A DNA stretch of 64,000 bases from Delphinus delphis (taxonomy: Eukaryota > Chordata > Mammalia > Artiodactyla > Delphinidae): assembly GCF_949987515.2 (NCBI RefSeq), contig NC_082694.2, positions 65,036,080 through 65,100,079 of the forward strand, given 5' to 3'. Numbering within the stretch: the first letter of the stretch is position 1; every line of letters begins with the position of its first letter. Positions 24,003 to 36,587 of this stretch are shown here, piece after piece. The notes beneath the pieces are model-generated. The model worked only from the letters and a program-made list of their open reading frames with translations. It ran no database searches and was not told where the DNA came from. The translations under genes and the position numbers were made by a program.

Positions 24003-24343
24003 AAAAAAATTTATTTATTTTATTTTTGGCTGCATTGGGTCTTCGTTGGTGTGCGCGAGCTTTCTCTAGTTGCGGAGAGCAGGGCCTACTCTGTTGGGGT
24101 GCGCGGGCCTCTCATTGCGGTGGCTTCTCGTTGCAGAGCACGGGCTCTAGAGTGCAGGCTCAGTAGTTGTGGCACATGGGTTCAGTAGTTGTGGCTCACG
24201 GGCTCTAGAGTGCAGGCTCAGTAGTTGTGGCACATGGGCTTAGTTGATCCGTGGCATGTGGGATCTTCCTGGACCAGCACTCGAACCCACGTCCCCTGCA
24301 TTGGCAGGCGGATTCTTAACCACTACGCCACCAGGGAAGCCCC
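24003..24343 (-). mobile_element. CHR-type SINE (long form)
   Basis: Antisense copy with an exact 14-bp target duplication TCACATGAATTTTT (23989-24002; 24344-24357). The body contains two successive CTCTAGAGTGCAGGCTCAGT units. Confidence 0.97.
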
Positions 24344-24357
24344 TCACATGAATTTTT

Positions 24358-24721
24358 GGACTAAAACAGAAGATTTAAAAGAATTTGTTTGCATATCACC
24401 CAGTTTCTGTGAATCTGAGTTTATTTTCCTTTTTCATTTGTTATTTGAGTGGAAAAGCTGGAGAGGCATTGATTGAAGTGAGAGGCTAGAAACACTATTA
24501 AAAATAAACTTATGTAAATTTTAAGAAACAGTGGATCACTTATGGATTCAAAGTAGTTTAGAGGTAAAACTTCATGCATTTATATATTGCTAACTTAAAG
24601 ATTATGTGATTTATTTATGTAATGAAAACAGTTTGTAATTAATATAAACTGTCCAAGAGTCTGTTAGCTGCATTCATTCATGTATTCATTCATATAGCAT
24701 GTGTACATGAATGCCCTTATG
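24358..24721. other. unique intron
   Basis: No feature recognised. Confidence 0.6.
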
Positions 24722-24895
24722 GCAGGGCCCCCACATTTTAGTGTGTATCACAGCCACCTGAGAGCTTGTTAAAAGCTTGTTAAAAACTCCAGATAACCAT
24801 CCCCAGAGATTGTGATGACATAGTGATCTCTTTAAAATAAACACATTATTGGATGATTCTCGTCTGTAGACCACTTTTTGACTATTATAAGAGAA
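24722..24895 (+). mobile_element. MER5-like DNA transposon relic
   Basis: GTGTATCACAGCCACCTGAG, AGAGCTTGTTAAAA and CTCCAGATAACCATCCCCAG fit the MER5 (hAT-Charlie) order 'catcacctggga...cttgttagaaatgcaa', with decay. Confidence 0.5.
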
Positions 24896-25399
24896 AGAAT
24901 TATCGTAACTAAAAGGTTAAAAAAATACCCCATTACTTAAAAAGATTTAATGGCAGGAGAATATAAAAGTCTTAAGGATTGTGAGCGATTTAAAACAGTA
25001 GCATAATGCAGCATAATAGGCTTGGTTTTGAATTTGACCTGCCTACTGTAAAGGCCAATAGATAGTAGTTGTTTGCTAAACATTAGTAATGGATAACTTG
25101 TGACTGGCAGCAACAGTTATGTTGCTATTTCATGGTCCAAGTAGAAAATACATATCTTAAGAGTCAAAATGTATTTTTTCTAGGCATTTAAATTACTTTG
25201 AAGAAATAAATTAATTTATTCTGAAATGTCAAATATAATTGAGGTCAGGCATTAAATTTTTATCAGATAAGGGATGAGTTAAATTAATCTTTTAAAATGC
25301 TGTTTTGAGGAGAATGGTGAGGGTATGGTGAAACAGGTATTGTTCATGCATGTTGCATGATTATGAATGGATGCAATTTTGGATAACATTTTGAATATA

Positions 25400-25700
25400 T
25401 GTATTGAAATCTTAAGACTCATTGATTTACATAGTAATTCCATTCTGAGAATCTCAAAAGGAGATAATTTAAAATATGGAAATAGAGATACATATTACAG
25501 AATTGTTTATAATAGCACAAAAAATTGGAAAGAAAGAACCTAAACATCTTATATTAATGTTTAAGGAAACAGTGATCCATTTACACAAAGAAATCTTATT
25601 TAGCCATAAAATGTCTATAAAGAGTTCATAATACAGGGAAATACCTATGTATAATGTTATGTAAATAAAATCAGGTTACAGAATTGTATATCATTTTAAA
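25400..25700 (+). mobile_element. ancient L1/HAL1-type fragment
   Basis: TTACAGAATTGTTTATAATAGC, AAAATTGGAAAG...CCTAAACATCTTATA and CAGGTTACAGAATTGTATAT are the typical succession of an old LINE 3' part, sense strand. Confidence 0.6.
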
Positions 25701-27730
25701 GACTAGAAGGAAATTTGGAAAATATTAATTTTGGTGGGTTTTTTAAAATAATTATGGGATTTTTGTTTTTCCCCCTTCTTAATATGTATTCCCCACAATT
25801 TCCATACTGAACATATATATATATATATTTTATAATGAAGAAATAGCAGGCAAAAATCAATATCCTGATCTTAAAAAGGAGTTTAGGTAAGATACTATAA
25901 CCAGGCACTCTCAAGGAACTTAGTGGCATCATTTGATAGGGATAGGAAATTTGTTTATAAACAGAATAAGAGTAAGAATAGGGAGTCCAAATTAATAGAC
26001 TGTTAAAGGGATCAGTGCTGAACCTATTTTCAGATTATGGTTTTGTAAATCACCTCAAGGGAGAAATGCACTGTGATCCTTCAAATCTGAAGCCCTTTTA
26101 CATATGAAATGCCAGTGGAATTGGTATTAACTATATGAAAATTTTGAGAGACTGTATATGAGTGGGCAGAAAAGTGGTAAGTGATGTCCACTTGGCCAGA
26201 TATGGGTTAGTTGGTATGCACTAAAGATTGTTCATTTGGATAGTTATTTGCCGCTATGGATTCTATTCTGAACTACAGAGTTTAGCAAAAAATATAAACA
26301 GATTCTTAAAATGTTTATAATTTTAGTGGGTAATAAGGAATCCGAGATATTTGGTTAGATTTGGTCTAACCCTTTGAGGTTTGTATCAAGGAGAACAATA
26401 GTGTTCTTCATAGCAAGGTTTTTTTTATTTTTGTGTTTTTGGTTTGATACAGTACTGCTCTGGATGGGTTTTGGGTCAGATTCAGTGAGACAATTCTTGT
26501 GTTGTACTCCTAAGGGCATATTCTTTTCTATATGAGAAGTCCTGTCATACGATACATAAAAACAAACAGCATCCCTTGCAATGTATCTAAAAATAGGATA
26601 CTTAGTTTTGTAAATAGCATAGCAATAAATTATAAGTATATGGTCACAGTAAGACATCAGTAATGAGGGAAAGGATTTAGGGAGAACTGCTGAAATGTTA
26701 TTTTTTAATTAAATGAGGTCATTATAGTCAGTAAGCCTTCTGAGAAATACTTTTCATTGTAGTGAGAAGTGGTTCCCAAATGCTGTTTTTTGATGAATTT
26801 TTTCACTGTTTTGCATTGAAATAAAAAAAATGGGAGAACACTGTGGAGAGTGTGGTTTTCATAGTGCTACTATATTTCATTGATTTTAAGATGTACGTTT
26901 TCCCACATTTTAACGTTTCTGAAATTGAGATGTGTTTTACAATCAATGGCATCTTTACATCATTGTCAGTTGTGAAATAGTTGTCACTGCCTACATATAC
27001 TCGAACTCAATAATTAATCCTGTTGGTATGACTAGACAACTGCAACCCATTGGTGTTTCTGGTAACATACCATTTAAGGACCATTTATGAAAGAGATGAA
27101 CATGCCTGGGTTGTCTTCTGAAACCTGTTGGTTGCACCTTCTGGTGATACCTTTTGGTAAGATCAGAAAAGATATAGCATCAAGACTTGGACAATGTATG
27201 TCAGTTTCTTGCACTAGAGTCCCAAGGCAGTAGAGGAACATTTTTAAAAGGAATATTACATCACTAATTCCTTTGGTACAGAGGATGATATTATGGACAA
27301 ACAGGGTCACTGATGACTGAGTTAAAAAGCAATTTAGGTATTAGATTTTGAATGTGAAGAAAATTTTAAGAGTATCTTGAATTCATTTTGCTTTTCTTTT
27401 TTACATAAACTTGTGTTATGAGAATTCATATCTAAATAAGTTTAAGAACTTTTCAAATAAATATAAAAATTCAAAGTGATAAGAAACCGTCTGTCTTATT
27501 TTAATTGGAAGGTTTTTTATTTTCTTTCTTTCTTAGTGATACATAAAACACAGGTGCACCTTCTTGGAATCAATGAAATGTGGTTATTCAGTTTAAAGGA
27601 CTGAGGTTATCTTAAAATTGTGCATTTATTACTTTTTGGTGTTACAGTATTTATTTTAAGAAATCATGATGATCATAGATAAATGGTTGATGTGTTTTAA
27701 ATGTCCTTTCTTGAGAAAATAAAAAATTTG
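25701..27730. other. unique intron
   Basis: A short TA run at 25813-25830. No gene or recognisable transposon otherwise; open frames near 26355 and 27074 (antisense) lack support. Confidence 0.55.
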
Positions 27731-28334
27731 CACAGCCACTATGGAAAACAGTATGGAGGCTTCTTAAAAAACTAAAAATAGAGTTACAATAGCAGTCCCA
27801 CTCCTGGCCATGTATCTGGAAAAGATGAAAACTCTTAATTTGAAAAGACACATGCACCACAGTGTTCGCAGCAGCACTATTTACAATATCCAAGACATGG
27901 AAGCAACCAAAGTGTCCATCGACAGATGAATGGATAAAGAAGATATGGTATATGTACAATATATAGTGGGATATTACTCAGCCACAAAAAAGAATTAAAT
28001 GATGCCATTTGCAGCAACATGGATGAACCTAGAGATTATCATACTAAATAAAGTCAGACAAAGACAAATATCATATGGTATCACTTATATATGGAATCTA
28101 AAAAAATGATACAAATGAACTTATTTAGAAAACAGAAATAGACTCACAGACATAGAAAACAAACTTATGGTTACCAAAGGGAAAAGGCAGGAGCTAGGGA
28201 TAAATTAGGAATTTGAGATTAACAGATAGACACTACTATATATAAAATAGAGAAAAAACAAGGACTTACTGTATAGCACGGGGAATTATATTCACTATCT
28301 TGTTATAACCGATAATGGAAAAGAATCTCAAAAA

Positions 28335-28372
<38 letters not shown>

Positions 28373-28439
28373 GAATCACTTTGCTGTACACCTGAAACTA
28401 ACACAAAATTGTAAATCAACTATATTTCAATTAAAAAAT
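27731..28439 (+). mobile_element. L1 3' end
   Basis: AGCCACTATGGAAAACAGTATGG, ATGCACCACAGTGTTCGCAG, GGATATTACTCAGCC and AACTATATTTCAATTAAAA follow the L1 ORF2 C terminus and 3'UTR in order. 5'-truncated; a TA microsatellite lies inside. Confidence 0.92.
28338..28371. repeat. (TA)n microsatellite
   Basis: About 17 AT units inside the L1 3'UTR. Confidence 0.95.
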
Positions 28440-28450
28440 TTTAATTGATA

Positions 28451-28646
28451 GGGCTTCCCTGGTGGCTCTGTGGTTGAGAGTCCGCCTGCCAACGCAGGGG
28501 GCACGGGTTCATGCCCCGGTCCAGGAAGATCCCACATGGCCCGTGAGCCATGGCCGCTGAGCCTGCGCGTCCAGAGCCTGTGCTCCGCAACGGGAGAGGC
28601 CACAACAGTGAGAGGCCCGCGTACTGCAAAAAAAAAAAAAAAAAAA
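28451..28646 (+). mobile_element. short GC-rich CHR SINE
   Basis: Ends in about 19 A. Target duplication TTTAATTGATA at 28440-28450 and 28647-28657, in the tail of the L1 3' end. Confidence 0.96.
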
Positions 28647-28657
28647 TTTAATTGATA

Positions 28658-29137
28658 ATGTATCATCTCATTTTACCTGCATAATATATTGATAGTGAAG
28701 TAACATGACATTATTATTGGTATGGAAATTAGACCATCTATAATGACAAAATCTGTTTTGAGATGAGAGCTCATGTTTTTGACATTTTGGACTTCTCATT
28801 ACTTTAATCTTCTTTTTAATATAAAATATATAATTAGAATAGCACTAGATATGGAAAACCAGGATCCATCTTGCTACAAATTTTATAATCATGATAATTA
28901 TCATTGTACAACCAGTACTGTGATGGAAAATGTTAACATTCATCTTTCTCATATACAAAATACGTCAAGGCAACATTACATTGTTTTGAATAAGTTTACT
29001 GTCAGTACTTCAAATAAAGTTGACATGTGCAAAAAAAAAAAAAAATTGCAACCCTATGTTGGTCCCTTAAATTTCTACTGAAATTTTATTGGCCTGTAAC
29101 ATTCAGCGATCCAGGAGCCACTGTCATAAAAAGTCTA
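28658..29137. other. unique intron
   Basis: No feature recognised; an A-run at 29031-29045 is not attached to a recognisable element. Confidence 0.55.
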
Positions 29138-29150
29138 GCATGTTAATCTT

Positions 29151-29270
29151 TATCTTCGTGTTTTGGCCACGCTGCGTGGCATGCGGGATGGTTCCCCAAC
29201 CAGGGATTGAACCTGGGCCTCCGTAGTGAGAGCGCCAAATCCTAACCACTAGGCCACCTAGGAACTCCTT
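29151..29270 (-). mobile_element. short tRNA-derived SINE
   Basis: TTTTGGCCACGCTGCGTGGC to GGCCACCTAGGAACTCC. Flanks of type CATGTTAATCTT and CATATTAATCTT are the target duplication. Confidence 0.85.
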
Positions 29271-29461
29271 AACATATTAATCTTATTATTTGTAGACTTT
29301 CTATCACAGGTTAGAGTTTATTTCTTAGCTTGGTTTTAACAGATTTAACAGATTTAGAGTGATTAAGAAGAAAATACTAGGTGGTGACAACCTACTTTTT
29401 TGGCTTTGTATTTTTTACTTCTGCTTTGTCTCTTGTTACTTTGGTATTTTGGGGTTTTTTT

Positions 29462-29791
29462 ACATTTAAAAAATTTTCATTTTATTTATTTTTGGCTGTG
29501 TTGGTTTTTCGTTGCTGCACGTGGGCTTTCTCTAGTTGCGGCGAGCGGGCGCTGCTCTTCGTTGCGGTGCGCAGGCTTCTCATTGCAGTGGCTTCTCTTG
29601 TTGCGGAGCACGGTCTCTAGGCACGTGAGCTTCAGTAGTTGTGGCTCATGGGCTCTAGAGTGCAGGCTTAGTAGTTGTGGCGCACGGGCTTAGTTGCTCC
29701 GTGGCATGTGGGATCTTCCCGGACCAGGGCTAGAACCCGTGTCCCCTGCATTGGCAAGAGGATTCTTAACCACTGAGCCACCAGGGAAGCC
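29462..29791 (-). mobile_element. CHR-type SINE (long form)
   Basis: TTTATTTATTTTTGGCTGTG to CACCAGGGAAGCC, complete antisense copy. Confidence 0.94.
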
Positions 29792-30061
29792 TGGTTACTT
29801 TGTTTTAACCAGTCCCGTAGAATTATATTTACTATGCTGGTACCAGTTAAAAGAGAATGTTAAAAGAATTGTGATAGTTGATCATTCTTTACCTTATGTA
29901 TGTGGAATACTTTGATTAGCACTGGAAGGCTTCTCTCCTAACCAAAATTGTCTTTCCTATTAGCTTGTCCTGGTGTCTGAATTTATCATCTTTCTGCCAT
30001 TCTTTGGATGTAAGACATTGACACTTAAAAAGTGCCATGAAGGCAGGTATCTCTCCTGTCT

Positions 30062-30463
30062 TTTTTTTTTTTTAAGTTAAAAAAAATATTTATTATTTAT
30101 TTTTGGCTGCATCGGGTCTTAGTTGCAGCACGCGGGATCTTCGTTGAGGCATGTGGGATCTTTTCATTGCGGTGCACGGGCTTCTCTCTAAGTTGTGGCG
30201 TGCGGGTTTTCTCTTCTCTAGTTGTGGTGCACAGGCTCCAGGGCTTGTGGGCTCTGTAGCTCTGGCATGGGTTCCAGAGTGCATGGGCTCTGTAGTTTGC
30301 GGCACACAGGCTCTCTAGTTGAGGCGGGCAAGCTCAATAGTTGTGGTGCATGGGCTTAGTTGCCCCACAGCATGTGGGATCTTAGTTCCCTGACCAGGGA
30401 TTGAACCCACATCCCCTGCATTGCAAGGAGGATTCTTTACCACTGGACCACCAGGGAAGTCCC
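30062..30463 (-). mobile_element. CHR-type SINE, longest body
   Basis: Poly(T), TTATTTTTGGCTGCATCGGG, end CACCAGGGAAGTCCC. The body carries extra units (GTGGGATCTTTTCATTGCGG, GGCTCTGTAGCTCTGG) not seen in the other copies. Flanks TCTCCTGTCTT (about 30051-30060 and 30466-30476) are the target duplication. Confidence 0.9.
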
Positions 30464-30479
30464 ATCTCCTGTCTTGTTT

Positions 30480-30775
30480 TTATTGCTATAACTCCAGCAT
30501 TCATCCCACTTCCTGGCACATAAATAGATGCTCCATAAATATTTATTCAGTTAACAAATGAAAGCAAATTATAACATGATTGATCATAGTTAACCTTATG
30601 ATGTAATAGTTTATTAAATAACTAGTGGAACATAAAGCTGTGTGGTGACTGAAACATAATACAGAAAAAATTCTAGGAAAGGTAAGTGATAGGACTAGAA
30701 TGGTCCTCAGACTTTATTTATTTATTTTAAAAATGTTTAATTTTATTTTGGTCCTCGGGGTTTTTGAGGTGTATT
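30480..30775. other. unique intron with a LINE/MIR-like tail
   Basis: ACTTCCTGGCACATAAATAG and ATAAATATTTATTCAGTTAA (30505-30560) are typical of old MIR/L2 ends. Nothing else. Confidence 0.4.
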
Positions 30776-31333
30776 CTACCGTCCTCTTTTTTTTTTCCTG
30801 AATTTAATTTATTTTATTCTTTTACCCAGCAGGTTCTTATTACTCATCCATTTTATGCATATTAGTATATATATATGTCAATCCCAATCTCCCAGTTCAT
30901 CCCACCACCCCCCGCCCCCGCCACTTTCCCTGATTGGTGTCCATACGTTTGTTCTCTACATCTGTGTCTCTGTTTCTGCCCCGCACAAAAGTTCATCTGT
31001 ACCATTTTTCTAGGTTCCACATATATGCGTTAATATACGATATTCGTTTTTCTCTTTCTGACTTACTTCACTCTGTATGACAGTCTCTAGATCCATCCAC
31101 ATCTCTGCAAATGACCCAGTTTTTCCTTTTTATGGCTGAGTAATATTCCATTGTATATATGTACCACATCTTCTTTATCCATTTGGCTGTCGATGACCAT
31201 TTAGGTTGCTTCCATGACCTGGCTGTTGTACATAGTACTGCAGTGAACACTGGGGTGCATGTGTCTTTTTGAATTATGGTTTCCTCTGGGTATATGCCCA
31301 GTAGTGGGATTGCTGGGTCATATGGTAATTCTA

Positions 31334-31346
<13 letters not shown>

Positions 31347-31364
<18 letters not shown>

Positions 31365-31557
31365 TTGCGGTACGCAGACCCCTCACTGTTGTGCCCTCTC
31401 CCGTTGTGGAGCACAGACTCCGGACGCGCAGGCTCAGTGGCCGTGGCTCATGGGCCCAGCTGCTCCGCGGCATGTGGTATCTTCCAGGACTGGGGCACGA
31501 ACCCATGTCCCCTGCATCAGCAGGTGGACTCTCAACGACTGCGCCACCAGGGAAGCC
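31347..31557 (-). mobile_element. short GC-rich CHR SINE inside L1
   Basis: Target duplication CTATTTTTAGTTTTTT at 31331-31346 and 31558-31573, so it entered the L1 after the L1 had landed. Confidence 0.97.
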
Positions 31558-33373
31558 CTATTTTTAGTTTTTTAAGGAAACTCCATACTGTTCTCCATAG
31601 TGGCTGTACCAATTTACATACCCAGCAGCAGTGCAAGAGGGTTCCCTTTTCTCCACACCCTCTCCAGCATTTGTTGTTTGTAGATTTTCTGATGAAGTCC
31701 ATTCTAACTGGTGTGGGTGATACCTCACTGTAGTTTTGATTTGCATTTCTCTAATAATTAGTGATGTTGAACAGCTTTTCATGTACTTCTTGGCCATCTG
31801 TATGCCTTCTTTGGAGAAATGTCTATTTAGGTCTTCTGCCCATTTTGGGATTGGGTTGTTTGTTTTCTTAATATTGAGCTGCGTGAGCTGTTAATATATT
31901 TTGGAAATTAATCCTTTGTCCGTTGATTTGTTTGCAAATATTTTCTCCCATTCTGAGGGTTTTCTTTTCGTCTTGTTTGTAGTTTCCTCAGCTTTGCAAA
32001 AAGCTTTTAAGTTTGACTACGTCCCATTTGTTTACTTTTGTTTTTATTTCCATTATTCTAGGAGGTGGATCAAAAAATATCTTGCTGTGATTTATGTCAA
32101 AGAGTGTTCTTCCTATGTTTTCCTCTAAGAGTTTTATAGTGTCTGGTCTTACATTTAGGTCTTTAATCCATTTTGAGTTTATTTTTGTGTTTGGTGTTAG
32201 GGAGTGTTCTAATTTCATTCTTTTATAGGTAGCTGTCCAGTTTTCTTAGCACCAGTTATTGAAGCGACTGTCTTTTCTCCATTGTATATTCTTGCCTCCT
32301 TTGTCATAGATTAGTTGACCATAGGTGCGTGGGTTTATCTCTTGGCTTTCTGTCTTGTTCCATTGATCTATATTTCTGTTGTTGTGCCAGTACCATATTG
32401 TCTTGATTACTGTAGCTTTGTAGTATCGTCTGAAGTCAGGGAGTCTCATTCTTCCAGCTCTGTTTTTTTCCCTCAAGACTGCTTTGGCTATTTGGGATCT
32501 TTGGTGTCTCCATAGAAACTTTAAGATTTTTTGTTCTAGTTCTGTAAAAAATGCCATTGGTAATTTGATAGGGATTGCATTGAATCTGTAGATTGCTTTG
32601 GGTAGTATAGTCATTTTCATAATATTCATCCTTCCAATCCAAGAACATGGCATATCTCTCCTTCTGTTTGTGTCATCTTTGATTTCTTTCACCAGTGCCT
32701 TACAGTTTTCTGAGTACAGGTCTTTTACCTCCTTAGGTAGGTTTATTCCTTTGTATTTTATTTTTTTTGTTGCAGTCGTGAATAAGATTGTTTCTCCTTA
32801 ATTTCTTTCTGATATTTTGTTGTTAGTGCATAGGAATGCAAGAGATTTCTGTGCATTAATTTTGTATCCTGCAACTTTACCAAATTCATTGATTAGCTCT
32901 AGAAGTTTTCTGGTGGCATCTTTTGGATTATCTATGTATAGTATCACGGCATCTGCAAACAGTGACAGTTTTACTTCTTCTTTTCTGATTTGGATTCCTT
33001 TTATTTCTTTTTCTTCTCTGACTGCCGTGGCCAGGATTTCCAAAACTACGTTGAATAATAGTGGCGAGAGTGGACATCCTTGTCTTCTTCCTGATCTTAG
33101 AGGAAATGCTTTCAGTTTTTCACCATTGAGAATGATGTTTGCTGTGGGTTTGTTGTATATGGCCTTTATTATGTTGAGGTAGTTTCCCTCTGTGCCCACT
33201 TTCTGGAGAGTTTTTATCATAAATGGGTGTGGAATTTTGTCAAAAGCTTTTTCTGCATCTATTCAGATGATCATTTGGTTTTTATTCTTCGATTTGTTAA
33301 TATGGTGTATCACATTGATTGATTTGCATATTTTGAAGAATCGTTGCATCCCTGGGATAAATCCCACTTGATC

Positions 33374-33404
33374 ATGGTGTATGATCCTTTTAATCATACA
33401 CCAT
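33374..33404 (-). repeat. 12-bp hairpin in L1 ORF2 (antisense copy)
   Basis: Inverted repeat ATGGTGTATGAT / ATCATACACCAT with a 7-nt loop. It results from 11 extra bases relative to the usual L1 ORF2 (…IQQH|IKRI…) and puts a stop after HHGV. The same hairpin stands at 51154-51184. Confidence 0.95.
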
Positions 33405-33680
33405 GGTGTTGTTGGATTCTGTTTGCTAGTACTTCGTTCAGGATTTTTGCATCTATCTTCATCGGTGATATTGGTCTGTAATTTTCTCTCTTTGTATCAT
33501 CTTTGTCCGGTTTGGGTATCAGGGTGATGGTGGCCTCGTAGAATGAGATTGGGAGTGTTCCATCCTCTGTGATATGTTGGAAGAGTTTGAGAAGGATGGG
33601 CATTAGCTCTTCTCTAAACGTTTGATAGAATTCACCTGTGAAGCCATCTGGTCCTGGACTTTTGTTTCTTGGAAGATTTT

Positions 33681-33718
33681 TTTTTTTTTTCATAATCACT
33701 ATGATGCCTTTATTACTG
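33681..33718 (-). mobile_element. 28-nt polyadenylated retro-insert (processed mRNA end?)
   Basis: Compared with the sister L1 at 47.4 kb, this ORF2 region has extra sequence. Read on the minus strand it consists of 28 nt starting CAGTAATAAAGG, followed by about 10 A. It is flanked by two copies of a 14-bp target duplication (+ strand CTTGGAAGATTTTT, 33668-33681 and 33719-33732). On the minus strand the insertion point is GATT|AAAAATC, close to the TT|AAAA site cut by the L1 endonuclease. The insert contains AATAAA 18 nt before the poly(A). Total gain is 51 nt, so the reading frame is kept ([13 protein letters not shown] appears). The source transcript is not identified. Confidence 0.85.
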
Positions 33719-36173
33719 CTTGGAAGATTTTTAATCACAGTTTCAATTTCATTACTTGTGATTGGTCTGTTCATATTTTCTGTTTCTTCCTGGTTCAGTC
33801 TTGGAAGCTTATACCTTTCCAAGAATTTGTCCATTTCTTCCAAGTTGTCCATTTTATTGGCATACATTTGCTTGTAGTAGTCTCTTCGTATGCTTTGTAC
33901 TTCTGCAGTGTCTGTTTTAACTTCTCGTTTTTCATTTCTAATTTTATTGATTTGAGTCTTCTCTCTCTTTTTCTTGATAAGTCTGGCTAAAGGTTTATCA
34001 ATTTTGTTTATCTTCTCAAAGAACCAGGCTTTAGTTTTATTATCTTTGCTACTGCTTTGTTTCTATTTCATTTATTTTTGCTCTGATCTTTATGTTTTCT
34101 TTCCCTCTACTAACTTTGGGTTTTGTTTGTTCTTCTTTCTCTGGTTCCTTTAGGTGTAAGTTTAGATTGTTTATTTGAGTTTTTTTTGTTTCTTGAGGTA
34201 GGATTTTATTGCTATAAACTTCCCTCTTCGAACTGCTTTTGCTGCATTGCATAGGTTTTGGATTGTCATGTTTTCATTGTCATTTGTCTCTAGGTAGTTT
34301 TTGATTTTCTCCTTGATTTCTTCAGTGATCTCTTGGTTATTTAGTAACATTTTGTTTAGCCTCCATGTGTTTGTCTTTTTTACGTTTTTTCCTCTGTAGT
34401 TTATTTCTAATCTCATAGCATTGTGGTCGGAAAAGATGCTTGATATGATTTCAATTTTCTTAAATTTTCCAAGGCTTTATTTGTGACCCAAGGTGTGATC
34501 TATCCTGGAGAATGTTTTGTGCGCACTTGAGAAGAAAGTGTTATCTGCTGTTTTTGGATGGAATGTCCTATAAATATCAATTAAATCTATCTGGTCTGTT
34601 GTGTCATTTAAAGCTTGTGTTTCCTTATTAATTTTCTGTCTGGATGATCTGTTCACTGGTGTAAGTGAGGTGTTAAAGTCCCCCATTATTATTGTGTTAC
34701 TGTCTATTTCCTCTTTTATAGCTGTTAGCAGTTGCCCTATGTATTGAGGTGGTCCTATGTTGGGTGAATATATGTTTATAACTTATATCTTTTTCTTGGC
34801 TTGATCCCTTGATCATTATGTCATGTCTTTCCTTGTCTTTTGTTACATTCTTTAATTTAAAGTTTATTTTATCTGATATGAGTATTGCTACTCCAGCTTT
34901 CTTTTGATTTCCATTTGCATGGAATATCTTTCGCCATCCCCTCACTTTCAGTGTGTATGTGTCCGTAGGTCTGAAGTGGGTCTCTTGTAGACAGGATATA
35001 TGTGGGTCTTGTTTTTGTATCCATTCAGCCAGCCTGTGTCTTTTGGTTGGAGCATTTAATCCATTCACAGTTAAGGTGATTATCGATATGTATGTTCCTC
35101 TGACCATTTTCTTAATTGTTTTGGCTTTGTTTTTGTGGGTCCTTTTCTTCTCTTGTGTTTTATACTTAGAGAAGTTCCTTTAGCATTTGTTGTAGCTTTA
35201 GAGCTGGTTTGGTGCTGCTGAATTCTCTTAGCTTTTGCTTGTCTGTAAAGCTTTTGATTTCTCTGTTGAAACTGAATGAGATCCTTGCTGGGTAGGGTAA
35301 TCTTGGTCGTAGGTTCTTCCCTATCATCACTTTAAATATATTATGCCACTCTCTTCTGGCTTGTAGAGTTTCTGCTGAGAAATCAGCTCCTAACGTTATG
35401 GGAGTTCCCTGTATGTTATTGATCATTTTTCCCTTGTTGCTTTCAATAATTTTTCTTTGTCTTTAATTTTCGTCAGTTTGATTACTATGTTTCTTGGCGT
35501 TTCTCCTTGGGTTTATCCTGCCTGGAACTCTCTGTGCTTCCTGGACATGGGTGGCTATTTCCTTTCCCATGTTAGGGAAGTTTTCAACTATAATCTCTTC
35601 AAATATTTTCTTGGGTCCTTTCTTTCTCTTCTCCTTCTGGTACCCCTATAATGTGAATATTGTTGAGTTTCATGTTGTTCCAGAGGTCTCTTAGGCTGTC
35701 TTCATTTCTTTTCATACTTTTTTCTTTATTCTGTTCCTTGCCAGTGATTTCCACCCTTCTGTTTTCCAGGTCACTTATCCGTTCTTCTGCCTCAGTTATT
35801 CTGCTATTGATTCCTTCTAGTGTATTTTCCATCTCAGTTATTGTATTGTTCTTCTCTGTTTGTTTGTTCTTTAATTCTTCTAGGTGTTTGTTCTTGAATT
35901 CTTCTAGGTCTTTCTTAAACATTTCTTGCATCTTCTCAATCTTTCCCTCCATTCTTTTTCAAGGTCCTGGATCATGTTCACTATCATTATTCTGAATTCT
36001 GTTTCTGGAAGGTTGCCTGTCTCCACTTCAATTAGTTGTTTTTCTGGGGTTTTATCTTGTTCTTCATCTGGTATATAGCCCTCTGCCTTTCATCTTGTCT
36101 GTCTTTCTGTGAATGTGGTTTTCGTTCCACAGGCTGCAGGATTGTAGTTCTTCTTCTCTACTTTCCTCTTTTT

Positions 36174-36444
36174 AAGGAACCTACTTCATGTTAGAAAGTA
36201 TGGAGTTTCCTAGAGGACAGTAATTAGTCTTTACTATCCCTTGATTGACAAAATAGATGATTTTAAAAAGGTAAAAGAAGTTTCATGACCACTGTTAAAT
36301 GAATATGTATTTCTTAATCTGTAATTGATAGATCTTACATTTATCTAGAGATTTATTTTATCTTTAGGTAAAACTTGTTATGCATATAGTTTTGTGGAGT
36401 CTTTGCGGTCCAAGTCCCTTTTTTGGTTGGCCACCGTTGATCTA
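36174..36444. other. unique intron
   Basis: No feature recognised. Confidence 0.55.
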
Positions 36445-36556
36445 GACTTGCTATTGGAGTGTGGTCTATAGGCCAGCAAACGTTGCTGTTACTTGCAGAG
36501 TATATTAGAAATGAAGGATCTCAGGCCCCACTCCAGACCTACAGAATCATAATTCG

Positions 36557-36587
<31 letters not shown>

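Larger units (their letters stand above)
30792..36157 (-). mobile_element. long 5'-truncated L1, antisense to MEMO1
   Basis: Reading on the minus strand: a 5' end near the start of ORF1, ORF1 (coiled-coil segment SRITEAEERISDLENRR), ORF2 endonuclease (TLTVNGLNAPTKRHRLAEW), reverse transcriptase and 3'UTR with a short A-rich tail at 30792. Flanks CTACCGTCCTCTTTTT (30776-30791) and CTACTTTCCTCTTTTT (36158-36173) form a 16-bp target duplication with two mismatches. ORF2 is broken several times: an 11-nt insertion at 33374-33404 introduces a frameshift and stop, a TGA stands at 33263-33265, and the polymerase motif FADD is changed to FADA. A SINE at 31347-31557 and a short retro-insert at 33668-33732 lie within it. 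Inactive. Confidence 0.96.

Noticed and set aside
33394..33867. 157-codon antisense frame with reverse-transcriptase motifs, and its sense counterpart at 50757-51164
   Set aside because: Pieces of broken L1 ORF2, not a host gene or an active polymerase.
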